From the NCBI GenBank assembly GCA_011525945.1, contig WYBJ01000318.1, forward strand, positions 1 through 54,081: a stretch of 54,081 nt of DNA. The letters are read 5' to 3'. The stretch comes from Burkholderiaceae bacterium (lineage in GTDB: Bacteria > Pseudomonadota > Gammaproteobacteria > Burkholderiales > WYBJ01). Positions 33,673 through 42,069 of the stretch are shown here, piece after piece. Both the position numbers and the translations under genes were made by a program. Numbering within the stretch: the first letter of the stretch is position 1; every line of letters starts with the position of its first letter. The notes under the pieces were generated by a model. It was not told the DNA's origin, searched no databases, and saw nothing but the letters and a program-made list of their open reading frames with translations.

Positions 33673-34736
33673 GGTTGCGGCTGCACGAATGCCTCCTGCA
33701 CCGATAGCAACTCGACGCTGGCGGGCTCGGTATAACCAGGCAGCGCACGCACGATGCGGCGAAACCAGCGGCTGCTCAGCGCCGCGAGCAGCATCTGCGC
33801 GGCCGGCCGCGCCGCCACATTTTCCCGCATGACCAGGAAATAGCGCTCCGATGCAAGCGGTACGAACGACAGGCCGTGCTGCGCAGCGGCCGCCTCGATG
33901 CCGAAGCCTGCGTCGGCTGCGCCGCTCGCGATCATAGCCGCCACCGCGGCATGGGTGAACTCCTCGTGCCGATAGCCATTGATCTGCGCGGGCCGTATCC
34001 GGTGGCTGGCGAGCAGGGCATCGAAGAACAGGCGCGTACCCGATCCCGCCTGCCGGTTCACGAAGCGCGCTTGCAGGCGCGCGAGATCGGCAAGCGCCGC
34101 GATCCCGGCGGGATTGCCGCTCGCGACGATCAAACCCTGGCGGCGATCGGCGAAGCGCACCAGGCGCAACGGCCGACGCCTGAGCAGCGGCAGAAACGGC
34201 TCGATCAAAGGCTGCCGGCCGGGCAGCGCCGGAACGTGGAAGCCGGCGATATCGCAGCGCCTGCGCGCCAGTGTGGCGAGCGCGTCGAGACTGCCCTGGA
34301 TGCGCAGCTCGACGGCGGGACCGCCCCGCCGCGGCAGCAGCTCGGCAAGCCGACCGAGCGCGAAGTCGTGGCTGGCGCAGACGAGCAACGCGTCGCTGCT
34401 CGCATGCGCGTTGCGGGCGTACGAGCGATTGACGACCCGCGCGGCACGCAGCAGCTCGGCTTTGAGGCGTGCATCCAAGTCGCGGCTGCAAGCGACCAGC
34501 TGCTTCCCGAGCCCGGTGAGGTGCGCGCCGCGGCCACGCTCGAGTTCCACCAAGCGCGCGCCGAGCATGCTCTCGAGCCGCCCCAGCCGCTCCCACGCGT
34601 GCCGGTACGACATCCCGACCCTGCCGATCGCCTGCTTGAGGGAGCCGCGCTCATCGATTGCGCACATGAGATCGATCAGCCGAGCGTCGATTTCGACATC
34701 GTCGACAAGCCAGCGCAATCCGATGCTGAGCTTCAT
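33669..34736 (-). CDS. ModE-type HTH regulator with PBP-like ligand domain
   Basis: A 355-residue predicted transcription regulator. Residues about 1-85 form a ModE/LysR-like winged helix-turn-helix (RLIDLMCAIDERGSLKQAIGRVGMSYRHAWERLGRLE, GKQLV). Instead of the molybdate-binding Mop domains of E. coli ModE, residues about 115-330 form a periplasmic-binding-like domain without signal peptide (LVCASHDFALGRLAELL, RCDIAGFHVPAL, NRQAGSGTRLFFDALL, GAADAGFGIEAAAAQHGLSFVPL). First gene of the moeA cluster, overlapping moeA by 4 bp. It probably controls molybdenum-related genes, but the ligand is unknown. Confidence 0.9.
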   Translation of the reverse strand: MKLSIGLRWLVDDVEIDARLIDLMCAIDERGSLKQAIGRVGMSYRHAWERLGRLESMLGARLVELERGRGAHLTGLGKQLVACSRDLDARLKAELLRAARVVNRSYARNAHASSDALLVCASHDFALGRLAELLPRRGGPAVELRIQGSLDALATLARRRCDIAGFHVPALPGRQPLIEPFLPLLRRRPLRLVRFADRRQGLIVASGNPAGIAALADLARLQARFVNRQAGSGTRLFFDALLASHRIRPAQINGYRHEEFTHAAVAAMIASGAADAGFGIEAAAAQHGLSFVPLASERYFLVMRENVAARPAAQMLLAALSSRWFRRIVRALPGYTEPASVELLSVQEAFVQPQP

Positions 34737-34746
34737 ACGCGCGCCG

Positions 34747-35697
34747 CTAACGCCCGGCGCGCGCGCGGAAGCCGTCCAGCCGTCGCCGCAGCGCGGGCGA
34801 GAGATACGCGGGCACGATCGCCTCCAGCGGCGATGGCGCCCAGCGAAAGATCTCGGGCCAGCCGCATGCGCACACGTTGTCGACCGACATCGAGCGCAGG
34901 TTATCGCGCGTGAGCAGTTTCAGCGGTGAAAGCTCCAGCACCGCCGCCTGCAGATAGGACAGCGTTTTGCCCAGCCCGACGATCGGGCGCGGGTGGCCGC
35001 TCGCCCGCCCCGCGAACTCGACCAACTCGCGCAAGGTGTAGATGTTCGGCCCGCACAATTCGTAGCTCTGGCCGAACGTGGCCCGCTCGCCCAGGGCGCA
35101 ACCGAACGCTCGCGCCACATCCTCCACCCACACCGGCTGAAACCTCGCTTGCGCCGAGCCGAGCGGCACGATCGGCAGGAAGCGCTGCATGCGCGCGAAC
35201 ACGCTGAGCAGGCTGTCGCCGCGACCGAAAATGACCGAGGGTCGGAACACCGTGACCGCGAGCGCATCGCCTGCGGCCTGCACGACGCGCGCTTCGCCCG
35301 CGGCCTTGCTGCGCTGGTATGCGCTCGGCGAATCCGCCGCGGCGCCGAGCGCGCTCATGTGCAGGAGCTGCTGGACGCCGCAGCGGCGGCAGGTTTGCGC
35401 AATCTTTGCCGCAAGCTCGACATGAACGCGCTCGAATGCGTTACGCGCGGACTCGTGCAGTATCCCGACCAGGTTGACGACCGCATCGGCACCCGCGATC
35501 ACCCGCTCGAGATCGGGCGCCGAATGCACATCGGCGCGCACCACCTCCACCGTCGGCAGCACCAGCAGCTCGCGCTTGGCGCGCTCGCGATTGCGCGTGG
35601 GAACAACGACGCGGATGCCGCGCGCGCATAGCGCCTGCGCGATATGACGACCGACGAAACCCGAACCCCCGATGAGGGCGACCTGTCCGATCTCCAT
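34747..35697 (-). CDS. NAD-dependent epimerase, NDUFA9-like (complex I-associated type)
   Basis: A 316-residue atypical SDR. The Rossmann motif is GGSGFVG near the N-terminus (VALIGGSGFVGRHIAQAL), then ADAVVNLVGILHE, LLHMSALGAAADSPSAYQRSKAAGE, TVFRPSVIFGRGDSLLSVFARM and ARFQPVWVEDVARAFGCAL. The pattern matches the family of the mitochondrial complex I subunit NDUFA9 and its bacterial relatives. The catalytic Tyr-x3-Lys is present as YQRSK. Bacterial function is not established. It lies between slt and the ModE-PBP gene with gaps of 11 and 10 bp, so it may be part of one long transcript. Confidence 0.88.
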   Translation of the reverse strand: MEIGQVALIGGSGFVGRHIAQALCARGIRVVVPTRNRERAKRELLVLPTVEVVRADVHSAPDLERVIAGADAVVNLVGILHESARNAFERVHVELAAKIAQTCRRCGVQQLLHMSALGAAADSPSAYQRSKAAGEARVVQAAGDALAVTVFRPSVIFGRGDSLLSVFARMQRFLPIVPLGSAQARFQPVWVEDVARAFGCALGERATFGQSYELCGPNIYTLRELVEFAGRASGHPRPIVGLGKTLSYLQAAVLELSPLKLLTRDNLRSMSVDNVCACGWPEIFRWAPSPLEAIVPAYLSPALRRRLDGFRARAGR

Positions 35698-35708
35698 GTC
35701 TTGCTGTC

Positions 35709-37667
35709 TCAGCGATCGTGCCGCGGCGGAATGGTTCCCAGGCGCTCTTTCAGAGAAACGACACCGCGCCCGAACATGCGTGCATAGTACGCTGCATTGG
35801 TCATCACCTTTTTCACGTAGTCCCGCGTCTCGTTGAACGGGATGGTCTCGGTGTAGATCGCCGCTTCCATGGGGCCGTCGGAGCGCCATGCGCGCGCTCG
35901 ACCCGGACCCGCGTTGTAGCCCGCCGAGGCCAGCACGGCCTGGTTGTCGAGCACGTCGAGGACGTGCCGCAAGTAGTATGTGCCGAGCGAAATGTTGATG
36001 TCCAGGTCGGTCACAGTCGCCGGGCGAAATCCCTTCAGACCGAGCTTGCCCGCGACCCAGCGCGCCGTCGCCGGCATGAGCTGCATGAGCCCCATCGCCC
36101 CCGCGCTCGAGCGCGCATCGGCGATGAAGCGGCTTTCCTGGCGCACGAGGCCGAACACCCAGGCCTCGTCCAAACCGTTCTCGGCCGCGTAAGCACGAAA
36201 CTGCTCGCGATAAGGCGCGAGATAGCGCAATCCGAAGTCATGCACACTGCGGGTGCGCTCGGCGGTGTTGATGGCGCGATCCCATAGCTCGTTGCGGCGC
36301 GCGTACTCTGCGGTGGCGAGCAATTGCCGGTCATCGAAGTCCCTAATCGCCCACAGCCACTCGCGATTACCCTCGAAGCGAAGATTCAGCCGATAGAGGG
36401 CAAGCGCGCGTCGGATCGCGCCCATGTCGGCGATTGTCTGGATATCGGACTCCGAGGGCCGGTAAGCTTCGCTCGGCGCACCGATGGTCTCGCCAAGCTC
36501 TTCGGCCGCGAGCAGACCATAGAAGTGATGCTCGGTCGAAAGCGGAGCGAGCAACGCGTTTGCCTCGGCCTGCTTGCCCTGAACGGCGAGCGCGCGCGCT
36601 TTCCAGTAACGCCATTCGGGCTCGGCCTGGCGAGCCTCGCTCATGCTACCGACCGCGCCAAGCAGTTCGTCCCAGGCCTGCGTACGCAGCGCTGCGCGCG
36701 CCCGCCATTCGAGCTGATCGTCGTTCAGCTCGCCCGCGCGCGCAAACCAACCGAGCGCTTCCGGGTCGTGAAACAACGCAGCATAGTAGGCAAGCCGCCC
36801 CCAGACGAACTCGCGATCCTCCCGCGCGAGATCGGGGGCAAGCGTGCGGAAGCGCGCCGCCGCCTCTTGCGGCGAGGTGCGGGCGAGGCGCTGAATCGCG
36901 AACAGGACGATCTCGCGCGCGCCGTGCGCCTTGGGCGCTGCGCCCCTGGCCTCGAGGAACTTGCGCGGATTGGCTGCCGCCGCATCCAATTGTCTGGCGT
37001 TCAGGCCCGCGCGCCCCGGCAAATATCGATCGAGGCTCTTGGCGACGCTCACCTGCCCGTATTGCAAGGTGAGTCGAATACGCGCCCAGACATCGTCCGC
37101 GCTAATCGCCCCGGCTGCCAGCGCGCTCTGATACGCCGTGTTGCACGCCTCGGGCACCGCGCGACGGCTCGAAAGCCAGTGCGTGCGCACCGCTTGCAGC
37201 GCGCCGGCTTCGCCGAGGCGTATCGAGCGCTGCAGCGCGTAACAGGTGACTTCCGCGTCCTCGCTGCGCAGACCGGCTCGATCCGCATCGAACTCGTCCC
37301 ATAAGCCACGCCGCGCAGCCGACTTGAGCCAGTCGTTGCGCAGGCGCTCGGCGAGCGGACCGTCGGAGAGCTGCACCATCAGCGCGCGCACGTCGTCGGC
37401 CGGCGCCTCGTCGAGCCGCTGGCGCATCTGGTAGTAGGCCACGTAGGGATAGAGCACGTGGCTGCGCAGACGCGGCTCGATCGCATCCAGACGCGCCCGG
37501 TTGCCGGTGCGGAAAGCCTCGCGCACAGCGAGGAAGTCGTCGTCGCTCTGTGCCCGAGCGGGCGCAAGCGCAAACAGCAGCGCCACGGCCAGCAGCGTGC
37601 AGACGCTCGCTCGCCGAGCGGAACGCTCAGCGCAGAAAAAGCCGATACGCAGGGTTGCGGCTCTCAT
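35709..37667 (-). CDS. slt: Soluble lytic murein transglycosylase Slt
   Basis: A periplasmic 652-residue exo-lytic transglycosylase. A basic then hydrophobic signal peptide spans residues 1-39 (TLLAVALLFALAPARA, predicted cleavage after ARA). It is followed by the alpha-superhelical U and L domains and a C-terminal SLT domain: FGLVRQESRFIADARSSAGAMGLMQLMPATARWVA with catalytic Glu511, DLDINISLGTYYLRHVL, ASAGYNAGPGRARAWR and ETIPFNETRDYVKKVM. Its ATG at 37667 lies inside the 3' end of ilvA (41-bp overlap on the same strand); no later start preserves the signal peptide. Confidence 0.93.
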   Translation of the reverse strand: MRAATLRIGFFCAERSARRASVCTLLAVALLFALAPARAQSDDDFLAVREAFRTGNRARLDAIEPRLRSHVLYPYVAYYQMRQRLDEAPADDVRALMVQLSDGPLAERLRNDWLKSAARRGLWDEFDADRAGLRSEDAEVTCYALQRSIRLGEAGALQAVRTHWLSSRRAVPEACNTAYQSALAAGAISADDVWARIRLTLQYGQVSVAKSLDRYLPGRAGLNARQLDAAAANPRKFLEARGAAPKAHGAREIVLFAIQRLARTSPQEAAARFRTLAPDLAREDREFVWGRLAYYAALFHDPEALGWFARAGELNDDQLEWRARAALRTQAWDELLGAVGSMSEARQAEPEWRYWKARALAVQGKQAEANALLAPLSTEHHFYGLLAAEELGETIGAPSEAYRPSESDIQTIADMGAIRRALALYRLNLRFEGNREWLWAIRDFDDRQLLATAEYARRNELWDRAINTAERTRSVHDFGLRYLAPYREQFRAYAAENGLDEAWVFGLVRQESRFIADARSSAGAMGLMQLMPATARWVAGKLGLKGFRPATVTDLDINISLGTYYLRHVLDVLDNQAVLASAGYNAGPGRARAWRSDGPMEAAIYTETIPFNETRDYVKKVMTNAAYYARMFGRGVVSLKERLGTIPPRHDR

Positions 37668-39141
37668 CCCAGTAACGATAGCCCAGATGTTGCAGGAAGC
37701 GGCGGAACGCCGCCTGGTCCTCGCGCGGGACCTGCATGCCGACCAGGACGCGGCCATAGTCCGCACCTTGGTTGCGGTAATGAAACAGACTGATGTTCCA
37801 GCCGCCGCTCATCGCGCTCAGGAACTTCATCAGCGCGCCCGGCCGTTCGGGGAACTCGAACCGGTACAGGATCTCGTCATTCACCTCGGCCGGTGCGTGC
37901 CCGCCCACGGTATGGCGAATGTGCAGCTTCGCGAGCTCGTTATCGGACAGGTCCAGCGTCGTCAACCCGCCGCGCCGCAGCTCGGCGACAAGCTTGCCGG
38001 TCTCGGTGCGGTCGCGCACCTGCACGCCGACGAACACGTGCGCACTGCCAGGATCGGCATAACGGTAGTTGAACTCGGTGATGTTGCGCATGTCGATGCG
38101 CGCACAGAAATCGCGAAAGCTGCCCGGCCGCTCCGGGATAGTCACCGACAGCAGTGCCTCCCTGTGTTCGCCGAGCTCGGCCGCCTCGGCGACGAAGCGC
38201 AGGCGATCGAAGTTCATGTTGGCGCCGGAGGCGACCGCAACCAGGGTCTGGCCGCGCGACGATCTGCGCTCGACATAGCGTTTCGCGCCGGCGATCGACA
38301 GCGCGCCGGCCGGTTCGAGAATCGAGCGCGTATCCTGAAAGACATCCTTGATCGCCGCACAGATCTCGTCCGTATCGACCAGCACCACTTCGTCGACGAA
38401 CTCGCGGCAGAGACGGAACGTCTCCCGGCCCACATTGCGCACGGCAACGCCGTCGGCGAATAGTCCCACCTGCGGCAGCCGCACGCGGCGCCCGGCCGCA
38501 AGCGATCGGTACATGGCATCGGCGTCGATCGGCTCGACCCCGATCATTCGCACCTGCGGACGCAGCCGCTTGACGTAGGCGGCGATGCCGGAGATGAGGC
38601 CACCGCCGCCGATCGGCACGAAGATCGCATCGAGCGGCCCCGCGTGCTGGCGCAGGATCTCCATGCCGATCGTACCCTGACCCGCGATGACGTCCGGATC
38701 GTCGTAGGGATGCACGAAGGTGAACCGGTTCGCGCCCGCAAGCTTGAGCGAATGCGCGTAGGCGGCATCGTAACTGTCACCGTGCAGGACGACCTGCGCG
38801 CCGCGCTCCTCAACCGCCTGCACCTTGATCTGCGGCGTGGTCACCGGCATGACGATGAGTGCCCGGCAGCCGAGTTTGCGCGCCGCAAGCGCGACGCCCT
38901 GGGCGTGATTGCCGGCCGATGCCGCGATGACGCCGCGCTCGAGCGCCGCGGCGGGCAGGCGCACCATCTTGTTGTAGGCCCCGCGCAGCTTGAACGAAAA
39001 GACCTGCTGCATGTCCTCGCGCTTGATCAGCAGCCGACTGCCGAGACGCGCGCTGAGCCCGGGCGCGGGCTCCAGCGGCGACTCTTCGGCTACGTCGTAG
39101 ACACGAGCGGTGAGGATGCGTTCGAGATAGTTGTCGATCAT
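37627..39141 (-). CDS. ilvA: Threonine ammonia-lyase (threonine deaminase), biosynthetic
   Basis: PLP enzyme making 2-oxobutanoate for isoleucine synthesis; 504 residues. The catalytic domain has PLP lysine K51 (VFSFKLRGAYNKM), SAGNHAQGVALAA and the phosphate-binding glycine loop PIGGGGLISGIA. Two tandem ACT-like regulatory domains fill residues about 330-500 (LSVTIPERPGSFRDFCARI; YRFEFPERPGALMKFLSAMSGGWNISLFHYRNQG), as in the isoleucine-inhibited, valine-activated biosynthetic enzyme. Divergent from rpiA, with 112 bp between them. Confidence 0.96.
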   Translation of the reverse strand: MIDNYLERILTARVYDVAEESPLEPAPGLSARLGSRLLIKREDMQQVFSFKLRGAYNKMVRLPAAALERGVIAASAGNHAQGVALAARKLGCRALIVMPVTTPQIKVQAVEERGAQVVLHGDSYDAAYAHSLKLAGANRFTFVHPYDDPDVIAGQGTIGMEILRQHAGPLDAIFVPIGGGGLISGIAAYVKRLRPQVRMIGVEPIDADAMYRSLAAGRRVRLPQVGLFADGVAVRNVGRETFRLCREFVDEVVLVDTDEICAAIKDVFQDTRSILEPAGALSIAGAKRYVERRSSRGQTLVAVASGANMNFDRLRFVAEAAELGEHREALLSVTIPERPGSFRDFCARIDMRNITEFNYRYADPGSAHVFVGVQVRDRTETGKLVAELRRGGLTTLDLSDNELAKLHIRHTVGGHAPAEVNDEILYRFEFPERPGALMKFLSAMSGGWNISLFHYRNQGADYGRVLVGMQVPREDQAAFRRFLQHLGYRYWDESRNPAYRLFLR

Positions 39142-39189
39142 CGGGGCAGGCGGATACGGGGCCGATCGAGGTTAGCAGGAATGCGCGGA

Positions 39190-39218
39190 TTGTGAAAAGC
39201 CGAAGCGATCGCTATTCT
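39190..39218 (+). promoter_or_regulatory. Putative rpiA promoter
   Basis: TTGTGA (39190-39195) and TATTCT (39213-39218) are separated by exactly 17 bp, each four of six to the sigma-70 consensus. The predicted start near 39225 gives a leader of about 29 nt to the rpiA ATG at 39254. It lies in the divergent ilvA-rpiA interval. Confidence 0.45.
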
Positions 39219-39253
39219 TGCCGCTGATCGTTGTCAGCAAAAGTGCGCCGGCC

Positions 39254-39919
39254 ATGATGCAGGACGAGCTGAAGCGGGCGGTGGCTGCGGCTGCCGTGCG
39301 TGAACTACCGGACGATGCCGTCATCGGCGTCGGCACGGGCTCGACCGCCAATTTCTTCATCGATGCGCTCGGCGCACACAAGCGGCGGATTCGGGCGGCG
39401 GTGGCGAGCTCGGAGGCGAGCGCGCAGCGCCTGCGCGCGGCCGGAATCGCCGTGTTGGATCTCAACAGCGTCGACGAGCTGCCGGTTTATGTCGACGGCG
39501 CCGACGAGATCGATACGAGCCTTGCGATGATCAAAGGCGGCGGCGGCGCGCTCACGCGCGAGAAAATCGTTGCCGCAGTCGCCCGGCGCTTCGTCTGCAT
39601 CGCCGACGAATCCAAGCGCGTGCTGAGGCTCGGCCGCTTCCCATTGCCGATCGAAGTCATCCCGATGGCGCACGCCTATGTTGCGCGCGCGATCGCCGCG
39701 CTCGGCGGCGAGCCGCGACTGCGCGCCGGCTTCGTCACCGACAACGGCAACCTGATCCTGGACGTGCACGGGCTCGACATCGGCGAGCCTGCCCGTCTGG
39801 AGTCGGAGCTTAACCAGATCGCCGGGGTCGTGACCAACGGCTTGTTCGCGCGCCGTCCCGCCGATCTGCTGTTGCTCGGCACGCGCGCTGGCGTACGCGA
39901 CTTTCGGCGCGAGGCCTGA
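39254..39919 (+). CDS. rpiA: Ribose-5-phosphate isomerase A
   Basis: Interconverts ribose 5-phosphate and ribulose 5-phosphate in the pentose phosphate pathway; 221 residues. Family blocks are [40 protein letters not shown] (catalytic Asp), [37 protein letters not shown] and [16 protein letters not shown]. The ATG at 39254 (MMQDELK) aligns with E. coli MTQDELK; an upstream TTG at 39218 would coincide with the -10 element and is rejected. Confidence 0.96.
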   Translation: MMQDELKRAVAAAAVRELPDDAVIGVGTGSTANFFIDALGAHKRRIRAAVASSEASAQRLRAAGIAVLDLNSVDELPVYVDGADEIDTSLAMIKGGGGALTREKIVAAVARRFVCIADESKRVLRLGRFPLPIEVIPMAHAYVARAIAALGGEPRLRAGFVTDNGNLILDVHGLDIGEPARLESELNQIAGVVTNGLFARRPADLLLLGTRAGVRDFRREA

Positions 39920-40031
39920 CATGAGCGCAGCAACGATTGGCGCCGATGCCTGACCAGGTGATCCTAACGCGATCCGCGGCCGCGTCATGTTAGTCCGCGC
40001 CCGAGCTGTTCCCGCCGAGGGCTAGCCCGCC

Positions 40032-41549
40032 ATGCCGGATTTTCCGACGCTCGCTGCGGTCGATCTCGGCTCGAACAGTTTTCACCTGCAAGTCGGGCGC
40101 GTCGTGGGCGATCAGATCTACCCACTCGATGCGCTGCGCGAAGCGGTGCGCCTGGGCGCCGGTCTGGGCGAGGACAAGCGCCTCGACGATGCAACGCAGA
40201 CGCGCGCCCTGGAATGTCTGACGCGCTTCGGCGAGCGGCTGCGTGGCCTGCCGCGCGGCGCGGTGCGCGCAGTCGGGACGAATGCATTGCGGATCGCGAA
40301 GAACGCAGCCGCATTCCTCGCGCGCGCGCAGCACGCGCTCGGAGTGCCGATTGAGGTCATCGCCGGACGCGAAGAGGCGCGCCTGATCTATCTCGGCGTG
40401 GTGCATTCGCTTCCCATGAGCGACCAGCACCGGCTGGTGTTCGACATCGGCGGCGGCTCGACCGAGTTCATCATCGGACGGCGCCTCAAGCCGCTCAAGC
40501 TCGACAGCCTCTACATGGGCTGCGTGAGCTGGACGCTGCGCTATTTCCCCGACGGGCAGGTCACGCGCTCGGCGCTCAAGCACGCCGAGATCGCGGCGCG
40601 TGCCGAGCTGCAGACGATGGCCGGAGACTTCGCGCGCCGGAACTGGCAGCACGCGGTCGCCTCCTCGGGCACCGCGCGCGCGCTGGCAGAAATCCTGCAT
40701 GCCCAGGGGCTCGGCGATGGGACCATCAGCGCCGAGGGCATGAAGGCGTTACGCGCGCGTCTGCTCAAGGAAGGCAGCTTCGAGCGCCTGGTACCCGAAG
40801 GTCTGCGCTCGGATCGGGCCGATGTCCTGCCAGGCGGCTTTGCCATCCTGAGCGCGATCATCGATGCGCTCGATGCGGATCGGATCGAGATCAGCACCGG
40901 CGCCCTGAGGCAGGGGATTTTGTGGGATCTGCTCGGACGCGTTCATCACCACGACATGCGCGACGCCACGGTCGCGCAGTTCATGCGGCGCCATCACGTC
41001 GACGCCGCTCAGGCGAGGCGCGTGGACGTGGCTGCCGCAAGCCTGTTGCTGCAAGTGGTGGACGACGATGCGCGCGCGGAATCACTGCAGATCGCCTCCT
41101 GGGCCGCCAAGCTGCACGAGATCGGCATTTCAATAGCCTACAACGGCTACCACAAGCACTCCGCCTATATCCTGCGCAATGCCGACATGCCGGGCTTCTC
41201 ACGCTCGGAGCAGGAGCGCCTCGCGCTACTCGTGCTCGCGCACCGCGGTCAGCTACGACGGCTGGAACCGCTCGTGACGAACGATGCCGATTGGCCGCTG
41301 GTCGCGGCCCTGCGCCTGGCGGTGCTGTTTCACCGCAGCCGCGGCGAGCTCGATCTGCCGGCACTCGCCTTGAATGGCCGGGGAAGGCGCTTCAGCCTCG
41401 CCGTTCCGGCCGACTGGCTGGCCGTCAACCCGCTCACCGAGACGGCGCTGCGCGAAGAGATCGGGCAATGGCGAGGCTCGGGCGGGGAGTTGCAGATCCG
41501 CCTATTCGATTCGCGGCACGGCGCCGATGCGCAGCTCAGCGCGGCCTGA
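40032..41549 (+). CDS. ppx: Exopolyphosphatase (Ppx/GppA family)
   Basis: Hydrolyses terminal phosphates of polyphosphate (and possibly pppGpp); 505 residues. The ASKHA-fold N-terminal part has AAVDLGSNSFHLQVG, VRAVGTNALRIAKN, VIAGREEARLIYLGV and VFDIGGGSTEFIIG (phosphate-binding loop). The C-terminal half is an HD-like helical domain (AASLLLQVVDDD, WAAKLHEIGISIAYNGYHKHSAYIL). Start ATG 40032. It lies in a polyphosphate/phosphatase neighbourhood with sixA (convergent) and ppk1. Confidence 0.94.
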   Translation: MPDFPTLAAVDLGSNSFHLQVGRVVGDQIYPLDALREAVRLGAGLGEDKRLDDATQTRALECLTRFGERLRGLPRGAVRAVGTNALRIAKNAAAFLARAQHALGVPIEVIAGREEARLIYLGVVHSLPMSDQHRLVFDIGGGSTEFIIGRRLKPLKLDSLYMGCVSWTLRYFPDGQVTRSALKHAEIAARAELQTMAGDFARRNWQHAVASSGTARALAEILHAQGLGDGTISAEGMKALRARLLKEGSFERLVPEGLRSDRADVLPGGFAILSAIIDALDADRIEISTGALRQGILWDLLGRVHHHDMRDATVAQFMRRHHVDAAQARRVDVAAASLLLQVVDDDARAESLQIASWAAKLHEIGISIAYNGYHKHSAYILRNADMPGFSRSEQERLALLVLAHRGQLRRLEPLVTNDADWPLVAALRLAVLFHRSRGELDLPALALNGRGRRFSLAVPADWLAVNPLTETALREEIGQWRGSGGELQIRLFDSRHGADAQLSAA

Positions 41550-41598
41550 TTCGGTGCCCGCCCGATGCCGCCGCGCGCGGGAACGACGCGCCGCGATC

Positions 41599-42039
41599 TC
41601 AAACGAGCTCGGGCGCAAGCACCGCGCGCAGGACCGTGTGGCGCTCGTCGCGCGCGAACCACCAGATCGACCCCTTGCGCACGCTCCACTCGGATTCGGT
41701 ACCCGTGAGCAGACGCGCGGCGGTCATGCCCAGCGTGGGCTGGTGCCCGACCACCACGACCGCATGCGCCGCGTCCGGCCAGCGAGCGGCTTCCAGGACC
41801 GAATCCGGCGTGGCCGCAAGCCCGATTTCTGCGCGCGTCGCAATTCTGCTGCCGAGCGCCGCGGCGGTCTGCTGGGTGCGCAGCGCAGGGCTTGCCAGAA
41901 CGACGTACTTGGCGGGCAGATGCTGCGCAAGCCAGCGCGCCATTCGCTCGGCCTGGCGCTGCCCCTTGCTTGTGAGTACGCGCTTCTCGTCCGGATAGCC
42001 GTCCTCGGCGTCGGCATGCCGCCACAAGATGAGATCCAT
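41599..42039 (-). CDS. sixA: Phosphohistidine phosphatase SixA
   Basis: A 146-residue histidine-phosphatase-fold protein with catalytic R7-H8 in LILWRHADAE, then VLTSKGQRQAERMARWL, VVLASPALRTQQTA and the second histidine region VVVVGHQPTLGMTAARLL. SixA in E. coli dephosphorylates phosphohistidine on PTS-related proteins. It is 30 bp downstream of the enolase-superfamily gene on the same strand and convergent with ppx. Confidence 0.9.
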   Translation of the reverse strand: MDLILWRHADAEDGYPDEKRVLTSKGQRQAERMARWLAQHLPAKYVVLASPALRTQQTAAALGSRIATRAEIGLAATPDSVLEAARWPDAAHAVVVVGHQPTLGMTAARLLTGTESEWSVRKGSIWWFARDERHTVLRAVLAPELV

Positions 42040-42069
42040 ACGCTGCTCCTGTCGAGCGATCGCCCGAAC

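Noticed and set aside
32419..34596. 725-codon frame extending MoeA upstream
   Set aside because: The extension is an out-of-frame reading of the ModE-PBP gene; the ATG 33672 overlapping that gene's stop is the natural moeA start.
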